Source: Acidobacteriota bacterium
GTDB taxonomy: Bacteria; Acidobacteriota; Blastocatellia; RBC074
Length of the DNA stretch: 64,000 nt
Assembly (NCBI GenBank): GCA_016196035.1
Contig: JACPYM010000086.1
Coordinates: 1 to 64,000, forward strand
Reading direction: 5' to 3'
This document shows, one piece after another, positions 8,323-18,000 of the stretch; the stretch's first letter is position 1, and every line of letters starts with the position of its first letter. The notes under the pieces are model-generated. The model did no database searches, had not been told where the DNA came from, and saw nothing but the letters and a program-made list of their open reading frames with translations. Position numbers and translations under genes: made by a program.

Positions 8323-8802
8323 ATGATACAGATTTCAAATCAAGAGATACTGTTGCGCTTGTTGTTGGCGTTCTTCTGTGGCGCCTTGATCGGTATTGAG
8401 CGGCAATCTCAGCACAAAATGGCCGGGCTGAAAACCAATTGCCTGGTGGCGTTGGGGGCCACCAATGTCACGCTCGTGGCCCTGCTGGGCTTCAGTAATC
8501 CGGCCCAGGTGGCGACGGGCGTGATCACCGGTATTGGGTTTCTCGGCGCAGGCGTCATCATTCATCAAGGGGCAAGTGTGCAAGGCATCAACTCCGCCGC
8601 AACCTTGTGGGTCACGGCAGGCATTGGCATGGCGCTGGGCATTGGCCGCTATACCCTGGCGCTGGCCGTGCTGGTCATTACCTTGATTGAGCAAGTGTTT
8701 TTGCGCGCCTTGGCGAATTGGTTGGATCGGCGTATGGCCAAGGCCAAAAGCGACTCGGGCAAGCAGGCAGATCCCCCAACGAGCCAGTCGCCGCTTGTGT
8801 GA
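8323..8802 (+). CDS. MgtC/SapB-family membrane protein
   Basis: 159 residues from the ATG at 8323; a GTG directly before it is also possible. The MgtC core is clear: LLLAFFCGALIGIERQ at the N-terminus, GLKTNCLVALGATNVT, and VITGIGFLGAGVIIHQG followed by GINSAATLWVTAGIGMALG. Four hydrophobic segments are predicted by eye. It lacks the extra C-terminal ACT-like domain of long MgtC proteins and ends in a short hydrophilic tail. Family members affect magnesium or envelope homeostasis and often F-ATPase. No riboswitch could be recognised upstream. Confidence 0.9.
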   Translation: MIQISNQEILLRLLLAFFCGALIGIERQSQHKMAGLKTNCLVALGATNVTLVALLGFSNPAQVATGVITGIGFLGAGVIIHQGASVQGINSAATLWVTAGIGMALGIGRYTLALAVLVITLIEQVFLRALANWLDRRMAKAKSDSGKQADPPTSQSPLV

Positions 8803-8919
8803 TAGGTCAGCAAGGTTAGTTTGATGCCGTAGGCAAACTCGGTTTGCAACTTTGCTTGACTGGCCCGATGATCGTGCCCACACTCGCACATTCCATAACC
8901 ATTTTGGGAGAGAAGAAAG

Positions 8920-11448
8920 ATGATGAGACACACCTTGCTCGTGTTGCTGCTCTGTACAGCCCCGTTGTGGGCGCAAAGCAAACCGGAGGACAAAACGCTG
9001 GCTGGCAAGACCGCCGGGATGCAGAAGATAGACGGTTACTTGCCGCTCTATTGGGACGCCGCGAACGGCAAGCTGTGGCTGGAGATTGCGCAGTTCAACA
9101 CGGAATTTCTCTATCAAGTCTCGCTGCCGGCGGGCATTGGTTCCAATCCCATCGGGCTGGATCGCGGGCAACTCGGCGGGACGTATGTCGTCGCGTTCGA
9201 GCGCGTCGGGCCGAAAGTGCTGATGATGCAACCGAATTATCGCTATCGCGCGCTCAGCAATGACGCCGCCGAACGGCGTGCCGTGGCCGATTCGTTTGCG
9301 CGTTCGGTGCTCTGGGGCTTCAAGGTCGAGGCCAGTGAGGGCAATCGCGTGTTGGTAGACGCGACGGCTTTCTTCCTGCGCGATGCCCACGGCGTGATCG
9401 AACGCTTGCGCGGCGCGCGCCAGGGGAGTTTCCGCTTTGATGAAACGCGCAGCACGTTTTATCTGCCGCGCACCAAAGGCTTCCCAAAAAATTCTGAGAT
9501 CGAAACGATCATCACCTTGGCGGCGGATGACCCCGGCGGATTGGTGCGTGGCGTTGCGCCGACCGCGCAAGCCGTGACCGTGCGCCAGCATCATTCGTTT
9601 GTCGAATTGCCGGATGCCAATTACCAGCCGCGCAATTATGACCCGCGTGTCAGCGCCATGCCGATGATGTTTTATGACTACGCCTCGCCCTTTGACACGC
9701 CGATTGAGCAGCGCTGGATTCGGCGGCATCGCTTGCAGAAAAAAGACCCGAACGCGGCGATGTCGGAGCCGGTGAAACCGATTGTGTATTACGTGGACAA
9801 CGGCGTGCCCGAGCCGATTCGCAGCGCGCTGGTGGAAGGTGCGTCGTGGTGGAATCAGGCGTTTGAGGCAGCCGGATTCAGGAATGCTTTCCAAGTCAAA
9901 GTGCTGCCAGAAGACGCCGACCCGATGGATGTGCGTTACAACATGATCAATTGGGTGCACCGTTCGACGCGCGGCTGGTCGTATGGCGCATCCGTTTCCG
10001 ATCCGCGCACGGGCGAGATCATCAAGGGCAACGTCTCGCTCGGTTCGCTGCGCATTCGGCAAGACGTGATGCTGGGTACGGGGATGATTCCGCCGCTGAT
10101 GGCTTCGACAGACGGAGGCGGGCTGGAAAATTATTGCGAAGCCGCCTATTCACCGGATGTGGATTATCTGGCGACCGCCACGACGGGCGATCCGGTGACC
10201 GATTCGACCGCAATGGCCTTGGCCCGCATCCGTCAACTGTCGGCGCACGAGGTCGGCCACACGTTGGGCTTCGCGCACAACTTCGCGGCCAGTTCTTACA
10301 ATCGCGGTTCGGTGATGGATTACCCCGCGCCCTGGGTCGAGATCAAAAACGGCAAGCTGGATTTGTCGAATGCCTACGCCGTGGGCATCGGCGCGTTCGA
10401 CAAGTATGCAGTCAATTTTGCCTACGCCCAATTTGCGGTGGGCGCGGATGAAAAGGGTGAGTTGGAAAAGATCATTCAGAAGGGAATTGCCAACGGGTTG
10501 CTTTTCATTGACGACGGCGACGCGCGCGGCGTGGGCACGGCGCATCCGCTGGCGAGCGTCTGGGACAATGGCGCGGATGCGATTGCGACCTTGCGGCACG
10601 AACTGGATGTGCGGCGCATCGGGCTGCGCGATTTTGGCTTAAACAGCATCGCCAACGGGCAGCCGCTCTCAGCGCTCGAAGCCAAATTGCTGCCGCTCTA
10701 TCTGCATCATCGTTATCAATTGATCGCGGCGGCGAAATCGCTGGGCGGCTTGTATTTCAGCTACGTCGTGAAAACAGCGCAGGGGCCGAGTCCGGCCAAA
10801 TTCCGCGAGGTCGTGTCCGCCGCGCGCCAGCGCGAAGCATTGAAGGCTTTGCTTGAGACGCTGAACGTTGAAGAGTTGACGATCCCGCAACGCATCCTTG
10901 CTTTGATTCCGCCCGTGGCGACGGGCTTTGAAGGCGGCACGGCAGAGTATTTCGGGCGGCGCACCGACCCGGCCTTTGATCCGCTGGGGGCCGCCGCGAT
11001 TGCCGCCGACCTCACCCTGGGCGCGTTGCTCGAACCCAGCCGCGCGGCACGCTTGCAGGCCTTTCACGCCGAGCACAGCGCCAATCCGGATTTCAAAGAA
11101 GTGGCCGATGCCATTGTCAGCGCGACCTGGAAAGCTCCGCGTCCGGCCCAGGCGCAGCAGGTGGCAATCGCAGAAACGGTGCAGTCGCAAGTGGTCACGC
11201 GGTTGATGGAATTGGCGGCGAATGGCGAGGCCTCTGCGCAAGTGCGCGCGGCGGCCAATCAGGTGTTGCGTGAATTGTCGGCCTGGCTCGGCACACCCGC
11301 CGCAATCAAACTCAATCCGGCGCACCGCAATACGGCGCTAGAAGACATCAAGCGGTTCTTGAATCGGCCCGACGCGACCTTCAAGGCGACGACACCGTTG
11401 CCGACTCCGCCGGGCGATCCGATTGGGGCGGCAGGACGTCAGCCGTAG
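8920..11448 (+). CDS. Secreted zinc metalloprotease, DUF5117/DUF4953 type
   Basis: 842 residues with a signal peptide ([20 protein letters not shown]). The middle region matches the DUF5117-type domain ([33 protein letters not shown]). The catalytic metzincin motif [12 protein letters not shown] starts at residue 443 and is followed by a Met-turn-like SVMDYPAPW, so zinc would be bound by H443, H447 and H453. Length and layout fit the family, which is common in Acidobacteriota and Bacteroidota. GGGAGAGAAG precedes the ATG. It is likely periplasmic or outer-membrane associated, with unknown substrate. It ends convergent with the kinase gene, across a palindromic element. Confidence 0.9.
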   Translation: MMRHTLLVLLLCTAPLWAQSKPEDKTLAGKTAGMQKIDGYLPLYWDAANGKLWLEIAQFNTEFLYQVSLPAGIGSNPIGLDRGQLGGTYVVAFERVGPKVLMMQPNYRYRALSNDAAERRAVADSFARSVLWGFKVEASEGNRVLVDATAFFLRDAHGVIERLRGARQGSFRFDETRSTFYLPRTKGFPKNSEIETIITLAADDPGGLVRGVAPTAQAVTVRQHHSFVELPDANYQPRNYDPRVSAMPMMFYDYASPFDTPIEQRWIRRHRLQKKDPNAAMSEPVKPIVYYVDNGVPEPIRSALVEGASWWNQAFEAAGFRNAFQVKVLPEDADPMDVRYNMINWVHRSTRGWSYGASVSDPRTGEIIKGNVSLGSLRIRQDVMLGTGMIPPLMASTDGGGLENYCEAAYSPDVDYLATATTGDPVTDSTAMALARIRQLSAHEVGHTLGFAHNFAASSYNRGSVMDYPAPWVEIKNGKLDLSNAYAVGIGAFDKYAVNFAYAQFAVGADEKGELEKIIQKGIANGLLFIDDGDARGVGTAHPLASVWDNGADAIATLRHELDVRRIGLRDFGLNSIANGQPLSALEAKLLPLYLHHRYQLIAAAKSLGGLYFSYVVKTAQGPSPAKFREVVSAARQREALKALLETLNVEELTIPQRILALIPPVATGFEGGTAEYFGRRTDPAFDPLGAAAIAADLTLGALLEPSRAARLQAFHAEHSANPDFKEVADAIVSATWKAPRPAQAQQVAIAETVQSQVVTRLMELAANGEASAQVRAAANQVLRELSAWLGTPAAIKLNPAHRNTALEDIKRFLNRPDATFKATTPLPTPPGDPIGAAGRQP

Positions 11449-11502
11449 AAGGCATAGGTTCAAGGGTGAGAGAGTGCCTACAATTTGGGAAGCCAGCGCA
11501 AT

Positions 11503-11608
11503 CTGGGTACGCACCGCTTCCAGCGTGCGGTCTTGGCGACAGGCATATTCCTTCCGGTAGGGAGTTGTTTGCTGCCAAGTCTGCACGCTGGAAGCGGTGC
11601 GTACCCAG
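11503..11608. repeat. Palindromic element with 26-nt perfect arms
   Basis: Arms at 11503-11528 and 11583-11608 are perfect reverse complements; the outer part is CTGGGTACGCACCGCTTCC. The 54-nt loop region pairs further (CTTGGC with GCCAAG). It fills the gap between two convergent genes and may end transcription both ways. The outer arm matches the element at 57326-57607 almost exactly (GTACGCACCGC versus GTACGCATCGC), so this is a repeat family. Confidence 0.9.
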
Positions 11609-11618
11609 GGTTTCCTTC

Positions 11619-13631
11619 TCAGCGTCCGCGCGGCCACCAGCGCAGAATGATCGAACATTCGCCACGCCCGAAGATGCGCAGCACCGCCAAGCGCCAGCGA
11701 TTTTCCAAATTGGGTGATTCGACGATGCCAATGCGGTGGCGATAGCTGCGCGGGATTTCGATGCGCCCGGGGACGCCGGGCATTTCCAACCGTATGACGC
11801 GCTCGCCACTGACCGCGCCGCTCCAGGCGATCACTTTCGGCGAGAATTCGCGGCCAGCATGCGCCTCTTCCTCGACCGGGGCTGCACTCCCATTCACGCC
11901 TTCTTCCACATTGCCGGGCACGGAGTTTTCGGGCGCTGGCTCAAACGCGGCTGGCTCGCGCTGGCGGCGCGGACGCATCGCGTAGTCAGAGGCAGTGTTG
12001 GGCTTTTCCGGTGCCGAGATGCTTTCGGTGACATCCGGCGCGGCTGGCGCATGGATTGGTTCGGGCAGGTTGAACGCTGGCGTGACGGCGAATGTGGGCG
12101 ACGGAATCTTCGTTACGGCAGTTGGTTGCGCCACCTTTGGCCCCAGGGGGTTGGCGGATGGAGGCTTGGCGAGAGTCTTGACGCGGTTCCACAACTGGGG
12201 GAATGAAAAGGCCGCGTGGGCCTGCGCCATCTCCGCTTCCGGTGCGGACAGGGTTGGTTCGGTGACCACTGTGGGCGGCGTGGGCGTGGCGAATTCCCGG
12301 TCTATCAAGAGCGGCGTGGCGGTCGGCGTTGCCAGCGGGTAATTCAGCGCCAACTCTTCCAGCTTGGCAGGCAAGGTTTTGCCCCAGCGATCTTTGGCTA
12401 AAAACGCGGCAGTGGTGAGCAACACCAGCAACGCCGCCGCATACGCCAGTTTGCGGCGCGGCGTTTTTGTTGTGGCTGGATACGCTGAAAAGATGGGAGC
12501 CTCAATCTCATCTGTTTGGGTCTGCGCCAAAACCGGCGCGTGCATTTCATCAAGAGGCGACATCGCAACCATTGCCGGAGCTGGGCTAAGCAGCAAGGGC
12601 AAGTTGGCTGCGGTAGACTTCTCCGGGAAGGGCACGACGAGGCGTTGGGCGATGGCGCGTAATTCAGCGGCGAATTCTCCGATGTGTTCCTGCCGCTCGG
12701 CGGGATTTTTCGCCAGTGCGCGCAGGATGGCGGTTTCCAGACTGAGCGGCAAGTCCGGCGTTAATTCGCGCGGCGCTTGCGGCTGGGCTTGAATCTGTTT
12801 GAGCGCAATCTCAGTGGGCGTGCGGCCCGTGAAGGGACGCTCCCCGGTGACCATTTCGTAAAGCACAACACCCAGCGAATAGAGATCGGTGCGTTGATCG
12901 AGCGGTTGATTTTGACATTGTTCGGGTGAAGCGTAAGACACGGTTCCACTCAAAATCGAATGTTGCGTGAACGGCGGCGCGCCCGGCGGCTGGGGGAATT
13001 TGGCGATGCCGAAATCAATCAACTTGATCGTGGCTGGGCCGGCTGGCAGTTCCGGTTCGTCGCACAACATGACATTGCGCGGGTTGAGGTCGCGATGCAC
13101 GATGCCGCGCGAATGAATCTCGCGCAGCGCGTCGGCCAAGGCGATGGCGATTTGCAAGGCTTCGTTCAGCGGGAGTTTTTGGCGCGCAGCCAATTCGGCG
13201 CGCAAGGTGCGGCCTCGCAAATACTCCATCACGACATAGCGCAAATCGGCATTGAGCGTGCCCGTGTCGTAGAGGCGCACGATATGGCGATGCTGAATCT
13301 GGGTGAGCGCCTCGGCCTCACGCCGCATGCGTTCGAGCATTTCGGCCCAATAACGGCGCGCCTCTGCGGCGGCCAGCGCATAAGTCAATTCGCGTTTGGC
13401 CAATTGACTCGGATCACTGATTTTGACGACGACGATTTGGTCGGTCGGTAAATCAATGGCGGTGAAGACGGCGGAAAGGCCTCCTTGATCCAGGCGGCGG
13501 TAGATTTGATAGCGTTCGCCGATGACGCGATTGAGCAGTTGATCAAACACCGGGGCGTGTGGCTGCCCGCAACCCTGACAGAAGACGGCGAGTTCATGCA
13601 CCTCGCCAAAACAACGCGCGCAACGTGGCAT
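11619..13631 (-). CDS. Zinc-ribbon Ser/Thr protein kinase with one membrane segment
   Basis: 670 residues from the ATG at 13631, which has AAAGGAG upstream; the frame is open further back. Residues 1-22 form a zinc ribbon (CxxC at 4/7, CxxC at 18/21). The kinase domain (about 40-330) has a VVVKIS lysine at 70, HRDLNPRN at about 179-186, DFG at about 206 and an SPEQ motif. The glycine loop is QGGLSAVF and the catalytic loop has Asn for the usual Lys of HRDLK, so activity could be reduced. A transmembrane helix lies at about 396-413. A proline-rich stalk and a beta-rich extracytoplasmic tail follow. This is a typical sensor-kinase layout, with unknown signal. Confidence 0.85.
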   Translation of the reverse strand: MPRCARCFGEVHELAVFCQGCGQPHAPVFDQLLNRVIGERYQIYRRLDQGGLSAVFTAIDLPTDQIVVVKISDPSQLAKRELTYALAAAEARRYWAEMLERMRREAEALTQIQHRHIVRLYDTGTLNADLRYVVMEYLRGRTLRAELAARQKLPLNEALQIAIALADALREIHSRGIVHRDLNPRNVMLCDEPELPAGPATIKLIDFGIAKFPQPPGAPPFTQHSILSGTVSYASPEQCQNQPLDQRTDLYSLGVVLYEMVTGERPFTGRTPTEIALKQIQAQPQAPRELTPDLPLSLETAILRALAKNPAERQEHIGEFAAELRAIAQRLVVPFPEKSTAANLPLLLSPAPAMVAMSPLDEMHAPVLAQTQTDEIEAPIFSAYPATTKTPRRKLAYAAALLVLLTTAAFLAKDRWGKTLPAKLEELALNYPLATPTATPLLIDREFATPTPPTVVTEPTLSAPEAEMAQAHAAFSFPQLWNRVKTLAKPPSANPLGPKVAQPTAVTKIPSPTFAVTPAFNLPEPIHAPAAPDVTESISAPEKPNTASDYAMRPRRQREPAAFEPAPENSVPGNVEEGVNGSAAPVEEEAHAGREFSPKVIAWSGAVSGERVIRLEMPGVPGRIEIPRSYRHRIGIVESPNLENRWRLAVLRIFGRGECSIILRWWPRGR

Positions 13632-13774
13632 AGCCCGCTCCTTTGATAAGCCCAAGGTTTGGACCCAAGGTCGTGGATAGTGTTGAAAAGGGGGATTTCC
13701 AGAAAAGGGTGCGCGCAGTATAGGTGAAAGACCGCAGGCCGACAATCAGGAGCACGGAGATTCGCAATAATCCT

Positions 13775-14227
13775 TTACGCTTTTGGCCATAAGCTGCCGT
13801 CTACCGAAGCGCGGCCCCCGCCTTCCCAGAGTAAAGCCATACAACAGCAAAAGAGCGCCATCACATATTCGATGCCATCGGTTCCGTTATCGTGTAGAAA
13901 GAAGCCATAGCGCCAGTGCACAAAGTAAAGCGCCACAAACATCACGATGCTCAAGAGAACTGCGCCGATACGGGTCATAAACCCGAACAACACCATCGCA
14001 CCGCCAATCAATTCGGCAAAGGCTGCGCAAGAGAGCCAAAAACGCAAAGTGGGTGTGCCTGCCGGTAAGTTGATCTGCACGGGTGTGTTGATCCAGGCAT
14101 CGAACCCGCGCCCGCCAAAGGCGCCAAAAACTTTTTGTGAACCGTGCCCCAGGAAAATCAAACCCAACGCGAGGCGTATCGGCAACATTGCCAATGTTGA
14201 AGACGTGGTGAACAGGAAGCGCAGCAT
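13775..14227 (-). CDS. DoxX-family membrane protein
   Basis: 150 residues from the ATG at 14227 (MLRFLFTTSS), chosen because AAAGGATCACC precedes it and the upstream 32 residues are basic and not family-like. Family features are RLALGLIFLGHGSQKVFGAFGG, then FAELIGGAMVLFGFMTRIGAVLLS and a final helix with ALYFVHWRYGFF. About four transmembrane helices are expected. DoxX proteins have been tied to quinone- or thiol-linked redox functions, but the role here is unknown. Confidence 0.85.
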   Translation of the reverse strand: MLRFLFTTSSTLAMLPIRLALGLIFLGHGSQKVFGAFGGRGFDAWINTPVQINLPAGTPTLRFWLSCAAFAELIGGAMVLFGFMTRIGAVLLSIVMFVALYFVHWRYGFFLHDNGTDGIEYVMALFCCCMALLWEGGGRASVDGSLWPKA

Positions 14228-15028
14228 ACCGGTGATCCTTTGTGGGTGGAGGGTATTGAGCCAAGACCGACGGGTCATCGGAAAAGAAACTTTCCGCCTG
14301 CTTTTAGCGACCTGTCTTGTCATTGGAATGCGCGGAGTCTATGCAAGGGGTCAGCCAGCGTCAAGGTATCGAAAGGCCAAGCCCCGATAAATCGGCTTGT
14401 GATAACGATGCAGCCATTAACAGATGCAGGTTTTTGTAAGAAGCGCCTGCCAACTTCTTTCCATTATCTGGGCGAAGCGCGTCACGTTTACCAGACTGGA
14501 GCGAACCTCTTCTATCGCTGGCTAGGCTTCATGAAGGTGTCAAGAGTGCTTTGAGTGCTTGCAAAATCGGTCATGTCAGCCTATTTTGTGCGGGCTTGTC
14601 ACTGGGCAGCTAGCATTCAAATGTTATTTCGCACTAGGCTTCTCAATCTGAATCAAGTGCGGAAACTGCCGGGTGCAGCCTTGTGGACGGGAGTGGGCGG
14701 TCTGTTTTACGAAATAGAAATATAAGTTTTACTGACAGGATGCGCGTCCGGGCGCTCTCCGCTTTCATGCGGGTTGCTTCGACGAGCCTCTTCTCCCGCT
14801 CTGTTTGTGCCCCGGAATGCGTTCCGGGTTTGGCTTGAGCCTAACCCCTCACACCCCACTTAATTCAAAACACGGCAATGAATTTGGCACATCCGCGCGG
14901 GCGGTTGCCCAATGGCTGGTTGTGTGTCGCCAACTTGCTTGAGTTGTACACCGCACCAGATTTTCAATTGCTATCAGCATCGCTGGCTGGCTTGAAGTTC
15001 AGGGCAGCCTGTAGGAGGAACGAAATCA
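14228..15028. other. Long gap before the surface-protein island
   Basis: About 800 nt between divergent genes. One 104-codon plus-strand frame (14240-14554) has no recognisable content and overlaps the DoxX promoter region. A small hairpin, CCCGGAATGCGTTCCGGG, lies near 14812-14829. The start of the next gene is marked by AGGAGG at 15013-15018. I see no structured leader that I can name. Confidence 0.5.
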
Positions 15029-18000
15029 ATGAGGCCCGAAAAGATGCCCGAAAATGAAAGGACACATTTCAACTTGGGGAAATGTGTTACGGCATTGACC
15101 AAGTCTATGACCCCGCAAGCACGGCTTTGCGCCGTTTTGGTTTTGCTTGTGGCGGGAATCTCGTTAATCAGCATACGGGGGATGCGGGTGTTTGGTCAGG
15201 AAGGCCGGGGGCAGGAAAGAGCGGTGGCAGTGGCGGGGGTGATTAGCGGGACGGTTTTTCAGGATTACAACTACAACGGCAAGCGGGACACTGGTGCTAC
15301 GCTTACCAACAATGGCCAGGGCACCGTCGGCACAGCGGTGGATACCGGTGTGGCCGGGGTGACGGTGACGGCTTTTGATCCGAGCAACATTGCGGTCGGC
15401 ACGGCCACCAGCGGAGCAGACGGCTCCTATTCGCTGAATGCCCTGGGAAACGGGCCGTATCGCATCGAATTCACCAACCTACCGACGGGTTATTTCCCCG
15501 CGCCGGTGGGCGACAACACACAATCGAATGTGCGGTTTGTGTCCGGCGTCAGCGCTGGCAACATAGATTTTGGCGTGGTCGTGCCGTCCACGTATTGCCA
15601 GGACAATCCAACCCTGGTGACCAGTTGTTATGTCGGCGGCCCGCAAACCAGTGGCAACCCGGTGGTGGTCTCTTTTCCTTACTCGGCTGGTTCGACGCGC
15701 ATGAGTGGCGGGCCGCCCTTCAGCGATTTTGATGCGCCCGCGCACGCCAATCTGACGACGGATCGGCAAGTCGGCACGCTCTGGGGCGTGGCGTATGCAC
15801 GCGGAGCCAAGACGCTTTATTTCAGCTCCTTCATGAAAAAACACGCTGGCTTTGGCCCGTCTGGGCCGGGAGCGATCTATACGATTAACCCCGCCAACGG
15901 CAGTCCGAGCTTGTTCTTCAACGCAGGCGCTGCGGTGGGCGCCAATCCGCACGACTTGAACGATTTTGATCGCGACAACGGCAATGTGGCCTGGGATGCC
16001 GTCGGCAAAGTTGCCTTCGGCGGGGTGGCACTCAATGGCCCTGAAACGCGGCTCTATGCCATGAATCTGGCCGAGCGCGCGCTCTATGAATTCCCGACCG
16101 ATGTGCCGCCCACAGCCGTCAACATTCGCAAGCAGGCCGTGCCCGCGACTCTGCCCGGTTGTCCGAGCGCCGATGACGTGCGCCCGTTTGCCGTGCATTG
16201 GAACGAAGGCCGTTTGTATGTCGGGTTGACCTGTACAGCGGAAAGCACCGTGACCGGCGCCGCGCCTGATGGCGATGCCAGCAAATTGGCGGCGTATGTT
16301 TACACCGTTGATCCGGCGACGCTGGCCTTCAGCGCGCAGCCCGTCTTCCAGGCGGCGTTGAATTATCCGCGTGGTTGTGCCGACAGCGCGCAATTGGGGC
16401 AGGGCGCTTGTGTCCCGGCGGCCTGGCGGGCGTGGTCAAAAGTTTTTCGCACCATCGGCACCGACCAGCGCGGGATTTATCCGCAACCCTGGCTGACCGA
16501 CATTGCCTTTGATCGGGGCAACCTGATTCTGGGTTTGCGCGATCGTTCCGGCGATCAGTTCGGCAACTTCACGCTGGATGATCCCCGCAGCAGCACGCGC
16601 ATTTACGGTGTCTCGGCGGGCGATACCTTGCGGGCGAGCGGCAATCTGGCGAATGGCTGGACGCTCGAAAGCAATGGCCGCAGCGGCGGCAATGGCACTG
16701 GCCCGCAGAACAATGGGCAAGGGCCGGGCGGCGCTGAGTTCTACTTCCAGGATTTCTATGTGCCTTTCAACGATGAGAATGGCATCGGCGGCTTGCTGCA
16801 AGTGCCGGGCTTCCCGGATGTCGTGGTCAATTCGGCAGACCCGATTCCCATCTTTGACAACGAGACGCTCTTTGACGGCGGCACGCTCTGGCACAACAAC
16901 ACGAGCGGCGCGCGCAGCAAAACTTATCGCGTCTTTGACGGCACGACGGCGCTCGACATTTTCGGCAAGGCCAACGGCCTGGGCGATCTGGTGGCGCTGT
17001 GCGATCCCGCGCCGCTCGAAATCGGCAACCGTATCTGGCGCGACACCAATGGCAATGGCATACAGGATGCCGACGAAGCGGGCCTTGCGGGTGTCAAGGT
17101 TGAGTTGTACAAAAACGGCATCAAGGTTGGCGAGACGACGACCAGCGCCTCGGGCACGTATTACTTCAACAATGCGAACGTGCCGGGCGGCGTGCTGCCG
17201 CAGATGAATTACGAAATCCGGATTGATAAAACGCAGGCTGCCCTGGTGGGTCTGTCGTTGACCAAGCCGGATGCCGACAGCGGCGATATTCGTGATTCTG
17301 ATGCGACGATGGTTGGCAATAACGCCGTGATCAGCGTGACGACCGGAACCGCCGGTCAGAACAATCATGATTACGACGCTGGGTTCCTGGCGCAGCCGAC
17401 CATTGTTTGCCCGCCTAATCAAACGGTCTGTGCCACGGCGGGCGGCAACACGGCGACGGTGAACTATCCGGGGCCGACGGCGACCAACGCCAACAGTGTG
17501 AGTTGCAATCCGGCTGCTGGTTCGAGCTTCCCAGTTGGCACGACGACGGTGACTTGTACCGCGACCAATACGGCGGGCAGTGTGAGTTGCAGCTTTACCG
17601 TGACCGTCAATCCGCAACCCACGATCACTTGTGGCGCTGACATTACGGCAGTGGCCGCTAGTGCAGGCGGCACGGCGGTGACGTACCCTGCGCCGACCGC
17701 GAACAATGCGACGAGCGTAATGTGCAGTCCCGCTTCGGGGTCGAACTTCCCGGTGGGGATGACCACGGTCACGTGCAACGCGGCCAATGATTGCGGCACG
17801 GCGACGTGCAGCTTCAAGGTGACGGTTACCGCGCCACCGACGATTGTCTGTCCGCCGAATCAAACGGTTTGTGCGACCACCAGCGCAGGTTGCCAGACCT
17901 TTGCCGTGCCCGCGTTGACGCACGGCTTCACAACGAACGCGCAGTTGCCGCAGGGCGATCACTTCCTGCTGCCGCAACCGTTCAGCTTCACCGTGCCGCA

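Noticed and set aside
8335-10062. 575-codon minus-strand frame
   Set aside because: It is antisense to MgtC and the metzincin, both clear families. Its low-complexity R/H/G-rich translation is typical of a shadow frame.
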